Source: Buddleja alternifolia
Taxonomy: Eukaryota > Streptophyta > Magnoliopsida > Lamiales > Scrophulariaceae
Length of the DNA: 64,000 nucleotides
Direction: 5' to 3'
NCBI GenBank assembly: GCA_019426215.1
Contig: CM033394.1
Coordinates: 49,278,195-49,342,194 of the forward strand
In this document: piece by piece, positions 35,841 through 46,080 of the stretch
Layout: every line of letters starts with the position of its first letter
Position numbering within the stretch: the stretch's first letter is position 1
Made by a program: the position numbers and the translations under genes
The notes under the pieces: generated by a model
Databases searched by the model: none
What the model was told of the DNA's origin: nothing
The model's input: only the letters and a program-made list of their open reading frames with translations

Positions 35841-37232
35841 GACCCCAAATACCACCAATAATCCCTCAACTCTATTATTTGTACCATTTTAGTCCCTTAT
35901 CTCTCAAATACGCTCAAAATAATCACTCAAATATATTCTTTGTCTCACTTTAGTCCATCGTCATTCAAATGCACTCAAATAGTCCTTCAACTCTCGGACT
36001 TATCTCATTAAAGTTTCTCGAGTCAATTATCTGTTAAAAAATGACGGAACCTTGAGACAAGTGACTTACACCATGTTAGGACATGACATTTTTTTTACTT
36101 TTGCAAGAATTTTTCTTCCAAAACTCCCTACTTTTGGCTATCTTATTTTATATTTTTCTAATGATTTTAGATTAATTTTTTTTTTCATTCGTTCCCAAAA
36201 CCCTAACCTTAACCCATCTTTTCCCTCACTCCCCTAGCTCAATCCTCTCAACCTTCTATCTACCGTCTGTGTTGCCACCACTGACACCTTTCTCAAATTG
36301 CACCGTTGCCCCCTACTTTCTGAAAATCAAATGACGTTGCCCTACCTTTTGAAAATCAAATACCGCTACCACCACCTTTTGAAAATTCAATGATGTTGCC
36401 CCATTCTCTGCAAATCCAACGATGTTGCCCCATCCACGCCGCCCCCTCTACCATTTGAAAAATCGTCCTCAACTCTCAGATTCATCTCATTAAAGTCCCC
36501 CAAGTCAATTATTCCTGAAAAACTGACTAAACCTTGAGGCACTGACTTACACCATATTAGGATAGGGCATTTTTTTACTTTTGCAAGAATTTTTCTTCCG
36601 CAACTCCCTACTTTTATCCATTTTATTTTATATTTTTTTAAATTATTTTAGATTTAATTTTTTTCCCATTCTTTTCCAAAACCCAAATGTTAACCCACTT
36701 TTTTCCTCACACCACTCTCCTAGCTCAATCCCCTTCACCTTTTATTCCCCATATGTGTTGCTACCATTGCCACCCTTCTCAAATTGCGTTGCCGCCCCCC
36801 ACTCTCTGAAAATCAAATGACGTTCTCCACCTTTGGAAAATCAAATATCTCTACCTCCACCTTTTGAAAATCCAACGATGTTGCCTCATCCTCTTCAAAT
36901 CCAACGTTGTCGCCTCATCCACGCTACCTCCTCTACCATCTACCAAATCGCCCTCCTCCTCCATCTGCAAATCTTGTTGTTCATCTCCTCTCGCATTGCT
37001 GCCCTGTTACCTGCTTTTAATTGTTGTAGATGGTTGGTGGGTAGTTTTGGAGGAATTTCCTTTACCAAAGTGAAAAAAAAAACTCCAGGGATTTTGTTGT
37101 TCATCTCCTCTAAGAGTTGAGGGGCTATTAGAGCGCATTTGAGAGATGAGGGACTAAAGTGGAACAAATAATATAATTGAGGGACTATTGAAGTGCACTT
37201 GAGAGATGAGGGACTATTAGTGGTATTTAGCC
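35841..37232. mobile_element. Mutator-like non-autonomous element, about 1.4 kb, with internal duplication
   Basis: Ends carry inverted repeats containing AAATACCACCAATAATCCCT (left) and AAATACCACTAATAGTCCCT (right, reverse strand), continued by repeated CCCTCATCTCTCAAA-type motifs. The flanks TATACTTTT and ATTACTTTT are similar 9-mers, a weak target duplication. Inside, two tandem units of about 482 bases (35988-36469 and 36470-36950) are diverged copies of each other. Open frames inside are short and show no transposase. Confidence 0.65.
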
Positions 37233-37241
37233 ATTACTTTT

Positions 37242-38328
37242 ATTAATATGTTTTGTAATTATATATCACCACCATGTGTCTTCAATTAAATCTATTTCAA
37301 AAAATTAAACTTTTGATAAAATAATATTAGTATTATTTTTTAGCATGTTTATACAAAGATCATTAGTCCATGTATCTTTCCTGATTTACATGGAGGGACA
37401 TTATTGTCCATTTAAATAAATTAAAAAGTAAGTGGAGTGCCATTATACGAATATGAGAGTGTTGATATCAATTTTGATTTAAATATCATATTATAGAACA
37501 CTCGTGTTTGTGAGTTCTTTTGAATTAAGAAAAAATATATTATATTTTCAAACTGAAAGTATTTATATGATTTTATTCTTAAATATGCTTTTTTATATTT
37601 GTTATCATGCTAATAACTTTAAGTACGTACTAACTTTCAGATATATGTTGATAATTTTAGTGTACAAACACGTTATATCACATAACAATGAAAAATTAAT
37701 TAAAAAATTATATAATAAAATGATCGTTTATATCTCAAAATATGCATCTGTATCTCACATTTATTACTTTTTTTTCCCTTAATGTCAGAATATGGTATAA
37801 TTGTTTGAATTATCTTTTTAATCTTCAAATCAACTCACTCAAAAGTAATGATCCGACATTATAACAATTTACTGCTAATTACCAAATATTAAAAAATATT
37901 TATAGACTTTAAGATTATCAAAATTATTAACCAACTTTTTGTTTAAGTTGGAATATTGGTTGTGGATGTAAAAACTTTCTTCTTCTTTGTTGGTGATTGT
38001 GGGTAAACATGTATTTTATTTATTGGTTAGTAGTTTAGAGAAAGTAGGAATATTTTTATTTTTCTTACATTAAATAGTGTCCTACTACTAACGTATTTTT
38101 TTTTTTTTTATCAATAATTAAAAGAGTTTTCAACTACTAAAATAATTTCAGATACTACTAAATAGTTTTCTACTCCTCAATGGACTTTTTTACTTAATAA
38201 ATTCAATTATTAACTATTATTTAATTAATTACTAATAGTAAGGGCGGATATGAAAGTCTTTTCATAATATAACAAATAATTGAGTTACTCACACATTTAT
38301 ATAAGGGTTAGATTAGATACATAAATAG
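37242..38328. other. Unassigned AT-rich intergenic DNA
   Basis: No gene or bounded element is seen. The 92-codon open frame near 37504-37782 has the AT-rich composition of random sequence. Confidence 0.35.
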
Positions 38329-38923
38329 AGAGTGTTTGCAAACTCAACTGATTATAAGTGAAAATAATTAGAATTGATAACACAAGTGAAAAGTGAAAAA
38401 AAAGTTGTAGAGGATTGTTTGCAAAACAAGTTACTAGTACATCTAAAATAAAATTATTTTAATTATAAAAATACCATAGTCAGTTTTAAACACCTTTTTA
38501 CCAGCTTAGAGATTAGGCTTGTTTGGAAGAGCTTATGCTTTTAAAGAATTGCTAAATTTTAGAAAAAGTTGTAAAAGTAGCTGAAAAGTTAAAGTTGAGT
38601 GTGTTTTCAAAACTTGCTAAAAAGCAGAAAATATAGAAGAAGCTGGTAGAAGTACCTAAGAACCTGCTTTTAGTTTCTGCTAATTTTCAGTTTTTTTTCC
38701 AGTGAAGCAGAATCAGAAGCAGTGAAACCTAACAGCAAAAAGCAGCTTAAATCCAGCAAAAAACTTAAAAGTGTTTTTCTTAAGTTTTCGCAAACAAGCC
38801 CATTATAAATTATTATGACTTAAATTAAGAGAATTAGAGAAGTTAGGTTTGCAAACACTCCCAAATAAATTATTTTAATTTATAAGTTATAAATCACTTA
38901 TTTTAAGAGTTTGCAAAGACTCC
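38329..38923. mobile_element. MITE interrupted by a second MITE (outer element)
   Basis: The outer ends AGAGTGTTTGCAAACTC and, on the reverse strand, GGAGTCTTTGCAAACTC are inverted repeats. The two halves (38329-38515 and 38801-38923) are separated by the inner element at 38516-38800. No clear target duplication was found for the outer element. Confidence 0.6.
38516..38800. mobile_element. Inner MITE nested in another MITE, 285 bp
   Basis: Terminal inverted repeats begin GGCTTGTTTG on both strands. The interior is rich in AGCAGAAA/AAAAAGCAG motifs and holds no open frame. It lies within the outer element, so it inserted later. Confidence 0.6.
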
Positions 38924-39669
38924 GTACAACAAAACACTACAATCAACAACAAAAAAAGAAAACCCATCAAAAAAATCACTCAAACAGACAACAACAAAAT
39001 TAAAAGAAAGAGATGCACAAAACAGATGTTCATTTCAGGCCAAATCTCAGCACATGGGACAACCAAAGTTGTGATATATACAATTGAAAATTGAAAATTT
39101 TTACGTGGGCGTGGGCAGAAAGGATTACAGTGATGAGAGAGAAGTGCAACATGGCTTTGCACAATTGATTAGTGGATTGAGAATAATAAGAGGTTGGAGA
39201 GAGTAAAAAAGTTATTAATCATCATCAATGTTAGTGGGACTATAAGTGGGAAGTTACAGATTGATTGAATTAACTGGTACTCTTGGCTGCTACTCGTGGG
39301 TTGAGATCAAAATTCAAAGATAAGAATGACGTTTTAGGTACATCACTCAGAAACACACAAAATCAATTTTTCTAGAGTGTTTCCACTTTATAAAAGAGTA
39401 AAGACGTTGCATGGTACCCATACATCAACACGAATACGGCGAAATGGTTTTCGCAAAATTTAACTCTCCTAGTGTGTCTTTCACTCTATAAATATGGGTT
39501 TGCACACTATAATTTTGATGATTGACTTTAAGAAATAAAAATGTAATTTAGTATTGCCGTGGATGCAAATAGTTTGTCAAATCGTGTTAAATTCCTTGTG
39601 TCATCTTTTTTTTTAAATTTTGTTGATTTCGGCAATTTACAGTTCTTTCATCTACATGCTCCTAACCAT

Positions 39670-39839
39670 GGAAAATTCTTGTAGCCACCTGGTGTGGGAT
39701 CCAATTGCATGCACCAAGACACAATAAAAAAAAAATAACTATATTTTATATAAAAACAAATCAAATATTTTTTATTATATTTTGTTGAGTCTTGGTGTAT
39801 GCAATTGGCTCCCACACCGAGTGTATTCAAAAATTTCCC
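39670..39839. mobile_element. Fold-back MITE, Mutator-like, 170 bp
   Basis: The arms are inverted copies (GTGTGGGATCCAATTGCATG on the left, GTGTGGGAGCCAATTGCATA on the reverse strand). A perfect 9-bp target duplication CCTAACCAT flanks it at 39661-39669 and 39840-39848. The AT-rich centre forms the loop. Confidence 0.88.
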
Positions 39840-39848
39840 CCTAACCAT

Positions 39849-41286
39849 CCATATATTTCTTTTACATTTTATTTTTTGACATTTTATTTTCTTTTGCAAT
39901 TTGCTCTCTATAAGTATAAAGCAGGCAGAGCCGCCATGTTATAAATATGGTGGGAGTAATATTTAATGAATATATATATATATATATTTAATATATGTGA
40001 GAAAGGGTGGTGAGTATATGCATTGCTGTCCACTACGTAGCCAATTTTCTTCCTTTCCTTCGCCCCGAAGCACTCACTTATAAATAGGACTGACTGAGTA
40101 CATACGTAGTAATGTATTCAATTGTAAAAGGGAGAAGAAACTAATAACAATATGCAGTTCCTCTTCTGATCTCAAAGCAGCTAGCCCATATATATATATA
40201 TATATATGAAGGCGCCATTTTCTCTGCAAGTACTGGAATAACTCCCATCCCAAGTTCTGGTATTTCCTTCTATTCTACATTGCATTAATTGCCATGCAAA
40301 ACTGTACTTTTCTTCTTTATTTGTTTCATTTTTTTGGGTTCATATGCATGATATTAATGTGCAAATTAAAGTAGGAGTTATCTTGATGGGTTGACAGAAA
40401 ATGTAAAATCAGGTCAAAGCTGTTATTGAATTCATAAAATTCTCTTCTTAGAAGTCAGTGAATATTGAACCAAGGTAAGAGTCCTAATCCAAGAGAGCCA
40501 GGCCACCACCACCACCGCTATAACAAAATTAATTTGCAAGTAAATAAAAAGATTAGTGAGGTGGCTGGCACGATCTCCTACGCCACAAATTATGTACATG
40601 TATATATATATATATATATATGTATATATCAAGTCCTCTGTTCTCTAATCCCATGTGAACCCCACCCCCTTCTTTAGAGGCAGGCTCTCTATCTATTAAA
40701 TTTTGTCTCGTTTTTGCAGCATCGTCGCGTCCAGTGGGGGGGAGGGAGGGAGGGAGTGGTGGCTTCTATATATTAGTTTCTGTCCCTTTTGTTGTCAGCA
40801 ACGTAGTATAGTACGATAATTACATTACAGCATGTATTAATTAATTTCATATTTTAAGCTACTCTTCTCCAACCCCCTAATTCCATCTGTATATAAATAG
40901 ACCTCTTTTTTCAGTTCACCTATATCTCTCTCTCTATACATATATATCCTATTCTTTACATTATGTCCTTTTAGTTTTTTTTTTCATAAGTCTCAACAAA
41001 ATCCAAAACCAGACCAGAGCAAAAGTTAAAGCACAAGTGAGCCTTCCATTGAATTAGGATAGATCTCACATGTCACACAACACAGACACACTCAAATGCG
41101 GCGGGCGGGGGCTTTTATTGAGTGATGATACTCTAAATACACAAGAAAGTTTTACATCCTCAATATGACAGTTGATACAAATACCGGCTTAAGCCAGCTG
41201 AGAGTAGTCAATACTACTAGAAAGGAAGCTAGCTCTGTGTTAATGTTTACATATTTCTCAAGATTAGTCAGGGAAAAGGAAGCGAG

Positions 41287-41319
<33 letters not shown>

Positions 41320-41328
41320 GTTGGTGTT
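39849..41328. other. Region downstream of the FLC-like gene, including its 3' untranslated DNA
   Basis: The part near 41328 is the 3' untranslated region of the minus-strand MADS gene. Further away are TA microsatellites (about 39968-39986, 40190-40208 and 40601-40622) and two plus-strand TATA-like sites (about 40080 and 40890). No protein gene is seen. Confidence 0.4.
40890..40900 (+). promoter_or_regulatory. Candidate TATA box, antisense to the FLC-like gene
   Basis: TATATAAATAG on the plus strand is followed 25-45 bases later by a CT-rich stretch (CACCTATATCTCTCTCTCT), a layout common in plant core promoters. It lies about 430 bases beyond the stop codon of the minus-strand MADS gene and points into it. 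Function is inferred from layout only. Confidence 0.3.
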
Positions 41329-44300
41329 TCATTCGGTTATTTGGCCGTCAGCAAGTACATTCAGATCCATCATCACCTTCTTCTTCTTCCTTCCAATCCC
41401 ATTGCTCTTGCTTCCAGCAATCTGTAAGTTCAATCAATCAAACAATTATTCATTCATTCATTTAACCCTCCCATTTTTGTGAAGTATATAATTAGAAATT
41501 GTTATTTATTGGTTTAAAGATGGGATCTTTTCGCACCTGTCCCTCCAGAATCCTGTTTTCTTCTGCCATCATCTTTTCCTGCTCACAAACCCATCATCAT
41601 CATCATGTAAGTACTTCTCTCTCTCTCACACACACACACACACTCTTCTGTAATAATATCTTTCATTTTGTTACTTTCTTATCTGATGATAATATTTGGA
41701 TAGTGAACTTGACATAACATTGTATCTTTTAGTCCTCTAGACAGACATACACTTCTTTAACCTTTTACCGGATGAATGTTATCGTTCTCTGTTTATACTA
41801 GTGTATATGAGTAAATGATACATTAAGAGATTTGGATTTAGATACGAGGCTCATTGAACTCTCAGAATTTAACGCAAGGCATTGTCACTGGACTCTTCCT
41901 ATTTATCGATCTAATCATTTTGAAATCAGGAGATAGCCAGGCAAGAAAATGGAATGGTGTTATTTTGAATTGGCTTAGTACTGATTCCATGAGTACAAGC
42001 ACGCTTTTCCCACAGAAACATCCAAAATAAGGTGGGGTGTGGTCGACACAACAACTTTCTTTCTTTAATGGCAGCATCATACTAATGAACAATTTCTGAA
42101 TTCTCATTCTCAAGGTTTAAGCCTATTACTTTCACACTGTTTGGAAAACTCGACCATCTCCCTCTCTTCAATCTCGACCCAATCCATTAACACGTAATAC
42201 CATCGCCAACCGATATCAAATCAAAGGAATTAGGAATCCAAGATTAACCCAATATAGTTTCCAGGCTAATTCATCGTTATTTAGGTCTCAAGTCAGGCTG
42301 GTCTAGCAGGAGAGAATGCAGTAAAATGTGAAAGACACGATGACTTCTAAGCCAACTCCTAGACCCCTATGCCTTGTCTAGACATTTGTTGTTATGTTTT
42401 AGGGGACAACTTAGATAAAATCTATCTTTTCCCAGAGACTATTATGTCCAGAAGTGGATGCCAACAAGACGAATTCCACTCAGTAAGACCTTAAGCAAAG
42501 CAAAACACCATTTGTGGGAGTACTCCTGAAGCAGTAATTGAAAATGTAAAAGTCCATACCTTTTCATGAAGGCTTGATATGGAATCAATCAGCACCTGTG
42601 TCTGCATCAATAGATAGATAACTATCAACCCTATGCATAAGATACTAACAACCAATCATACTACACAGGTGGAGAAACAATAATTACAAGGTATATACAT
42701 AGATACATGTGGTGATGCACAGGGTATGAAACAGAGAGGAGAAAGAGAGAGAAAAAAAATAAAAAATAATAAACAAACGCATGCTAGAAAAAAATAATTA
42801 TCTCAAGCCTCATCTCATTTTTCATCGATTGACATGAAAGTGCAAAGGCATCTAATGTCTAAAGGTCTCTAATTCAGATCTAGAATTCCTGAGAGTTAGC
42901 CTCTCTCTACCGCTATAATTCTTCATGTAAACCAACAGGTGCCTGGTCAACAACAACAGCTATGCTAAAGGTGTAGACATTGTAAGTGATCTAAAAGCTA
43001 CTAGTAAGGGGAAGACATTGTAAGTGATCTAAAAGCTACTAGTAAGGGGATTTAAGAACCAGAGTTTGGTTCAGGTGGTAGGTTGAACTGGTGAATGAGG
43101 GAGTTCCAAGCCTTTATTTGAGACTTTATACATAAATTTTATTTTCACCCTCTGTGAAAGCATATTATACCTTTTTGGATCTATATTAGCACATAGCAGC
43201 AGAAATCAAGCTACTGGGAATCACTGACCTTTTCATTACCGTGGCAGAAGTGGTTTCAACTGACTAATCATATGCATCAGGGGAACCACATGAAAAGAGT
43301 TACTTTCAACCATCTATTATTTTCCACTTCGGTCATAACCAGAGCTTACTGGCTTGTTCTCGTCACCTATCTAATGGGTTGAAAAACCCTCAGTAGTCAT
43401 CTATATTCTGTTCTCTGGAGCAACTAAGTCTATTGTAGAATACAACTGAATGCATACCCTTTGAAGCCAAGCTTCATGCAGGTCCAGGAAGTGCTTTCTT
43501 GATCAAAACAAACCGTCACATCTAACTTGTCTTGGGATACTTTCTTCCCCAAAGTGCATGATACAACAATCAGTTTGTAAATAGTACTACACAAGTGACG
43601 AGTCATAACATCTCCAGACTCGGTACTTTCTAGATTATACTGATAGATGAACTTGCCACCGAACTCCGGAAGCTTCATGAAATTGTTGGTTTGCCTTGAC
43701 AGACTCTCATAGTTACTTCCAGCACATTCCACCTCATTTCAAATATAATCTTTTCTCGAGCATCTTAGAAAAATCTTACATGATACATATTTAAAATATA
43801 TATTAAATTTTTTTTTAGATAAATCTACGTGTGACGACTTTTCAAAATTTCATTGGCAAAAACAGAAAACTAGTAATACTAAGAAGTAAAAAAGAAGAAA
43901 AGAGAAAGATATAAAAGTCAACGTCTGTCTGTCTAAGATGCTAAGAGGGAACATGAAGAGGAAACCTTTGTCGATCTTGTTTGTATTAGTGCTGCCTCAA
44001 GTTGTTTCTCTAAATGTACAAGGTCAGTTACGCTAAGCTGGTCAATACAAGGCTCCTCAAGTTCCCTGCAAGAAAGAGGAACTTTGCTTAGCGCAAAAAC
44101 TTAACGGCTAGGGTAAGTAACTAATGTAGAGGGATAGGTGGCTGCCTTTCCACAATTTCAAGGAGCTCTCCACTTTTGAGGAAACGTCCATAATTAGAGT
44201 GCTGAACCTGCCATGCAAAAGAAATACTCATTTCGTGGAAAATTGTGCAATATATGTTTCAATCCTACATTTGAAGGGCCTGTTTGCTTTAAGTCTTTCT

Positions 44301-44557
44301 TTTATGAAGAGAGGTCCTATATGTTTTAAACTTCCAGCACAGTGTCTTATGTTAGATTAATATTCAATCTTTTCAGGATGCACATAAGCAAGTACTGGCA
44401 ACAAATAACAAATAGGTATATCATGAATACACTGCTTAAGATAAGAATCCTTTGTATGCGCCAATAATATTCACTTACCTCTGTTTCACAAACTCCAATA
44501 GAGGGACTTGGTTCCACTTCAACACGACTTTGATACCGTTGCAGGATCTCGGTTAGG
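41329..44557 (-). CDS. FLC-clade MIKC MADS-box gene, exons 2-7 (MADS exon not in view)
   Basis: Six exons on the minus strand keep frame: 44557-44479 (79 nt), 44207-44146 (62), 44065-43966 (100), 42601-42560 (42), 41578-41537 (42), 41421-41329 (93 with stop). The 62-100-42-42 pattern is the classic K-domain exon series of type II MADS genes. The protein part starts SLTEILQRYQSRVEVE, runs through a K-box (LSVTDLVHLEKQLEAAL, SISSLHEK, EKMMAEENRILEGQ) and ends NVLADGQITE. The K-box wording fits the FLOWERING LOCUS C clade, which represses flowering, better than SVP, SOC1 or AGL15. Exon 2 begins in phase 2, as expected after a MADS exon, but no MADS exon is found up to 64000. The donor after exon 3 is GC (AAAG|GCAGCC). 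It is either a gene with a giant first intron or a 5'-truncated copy. Confidence 0.8.
42975..43050. repeat. Two-copy tandem duplication, 38-bp unit
   Basis: Two identical or nearly identical copies (42975-43012 and 43013-43050) of a unit starting AGACATTGTAAGTGATCTAA lie in the intron between exons 4 and 5 of the FLC-like gene. Confidence 0.9.
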
Positions 44558-45700
44558 CTGAACAATATTCAAGATTAAGGACATGTGATGCCCACACACA
44601 CAAATAATGAGGTACAATAACAGAAAAACCAATGACAGGAGTCCCTATACGAGTGTAATCAGGGAATAATGAAGATATGCAACTGCAAATGGATAAATAT
44701 CTGAGGCCTATATGGAACTGACATATTGTAACCTCAAAGGACTGTTAGTAACTGAGAAACCTTTACAAGTGAAGATATGATGTTTTACATGTCCATTTAT
44801 ATTCAACATTTGTCTTATTGCCTTTGAACTCGATGAATATCACTAGAGGTCATAAAAAGGATTATTCAACACTTACTTATTATAAACATTTTTAACTTCG
44901 AATTTCGAAAAATGAACACCTAATATTATTATGCTCTAGGCACACGGGGTGGGTACCCAATACTGAGGCCTTCACATAATGGGCTCCACTAGCAACTACT
45001 TTGACTCGCATTGCTTTGTGATAAACCATTTACTAGAGGAGACCATCACACTCACTCACAAGCAATCCTAAAATTTTCCCCATGATCCATGTGGAAGATT
45101 ACAATCACCTCCCGCTGTTAACGTGACATCATCATCCAGGACCACCATATACATCCAATCGGCCCTTCTTGCTCTGGCCCTATTGATGGTTAAATACTTC
45201 TATCACGCCCTGAGGCCCTGAACTAGGAGACAGGGGCTCAAAAATGAACACATTGGGCTTCAAAAACTAGTGCTCTCCCTTGCTTTATAAATTGGTAATC
45301 CATGCTGATAGATAAACCATCTAAATTTCAAACTATCTGCTAATTAGAAGTTCAGAAATTGTTCACATTCTTTTATCAAATCCTTGAAATGTTTAATATA
45401 ACCTTTTGCCTTACATTCCAAATATTTTATAATTTTCTCATGCATGCTCACTTAATTTTCATTTTAATAATGTATATTATGTCTATATATTATTGCATGC
45501 TTGAAACATGTAATCTATTATTGATCATCGTTCAGAAAATGTTCATAGATCTACATTAAGCATTACAACTTACGGTAGGCTCTATGGAAAATTGAAACTC
45601 TACCGCAGGTACCATTGTTAGTTCTTCAGGGAGACCAATATATGAAAAATAAGATAATAATCCATTTAATTGAGGGTGTTCTGAAAACATGAATGTAAGG
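44558..45700. other. Upstream side of FLC-like exon 2: intron 1 or broken gene edge
   Basis: No MADS-domain sequence is visible on the minus strand. The 44940-45280 part is less AT-rich and reads like old repeat DNA, but I cannot place it in a family. Confidence 0.35.
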
Positions 45701-45719
45701 CATGCAAGATGAGGAGTGA

Positions 45720-46080
45720 ACATACAAATAGTTAAGCAAAGAATAAATCTCCTCCAACAAGAATAAATCTTGAAATTCCAACAAGAGTAAATCTTGCCCC
45801 AAGTCTAAGCTCGATTCTTTATTGATTCAAAAACTGAATGAATGAAAACATAACCCCTAACACATAAATATAACTAAAGACTCATAATTAAGAAATGGAA
45901 TAACTAGACTCCTAATCAAACAAGGAATTCAACTCCTGAATCAACAAGGAAGAAAATAACTAATTACCCAAACCAAGTAATTAAATAAACAAGGAAACTA
46001 ATTAAAAAAGGACTCAACATAAGGAAATAAAAATAATAAAATATAATTAACTAATTCTTCGAATTCCGCTTCACAACATC
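45720..46080 (-). mobile_element. Probable solo LTR, ends uncertain
   Basis: Read on the minus strand, this AT-rich stretch resembles the layout of the LTRs at 58702 and 63581: a run of TTAGGAGTC-like and CCTTGTT-like motifs, AATCAATAAAGAATCG as a polyadenylation region, and a closing stretch of repeated AAGATTTATTCTTGTTGG. No internal region or second LTR is next to it. The exact ends and target duplication were not found. Confidence 0.4.

Noticed and set aside
36581..37167. Several Pro/Ser-rich frames near 37 kb
   Set aside because: They lie inside the Mutator-like element with its tandem units and are low-complexity products of pyrimidine-rich repeats.
40432..41717. Plus-strand frames and CA/TA-rich stretches overlapping the FLC-like 3' end
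   Set aside because: They are shadows of untranslated and intronic DNA; only the TATA-like site was retained as a possible antisense promoter.
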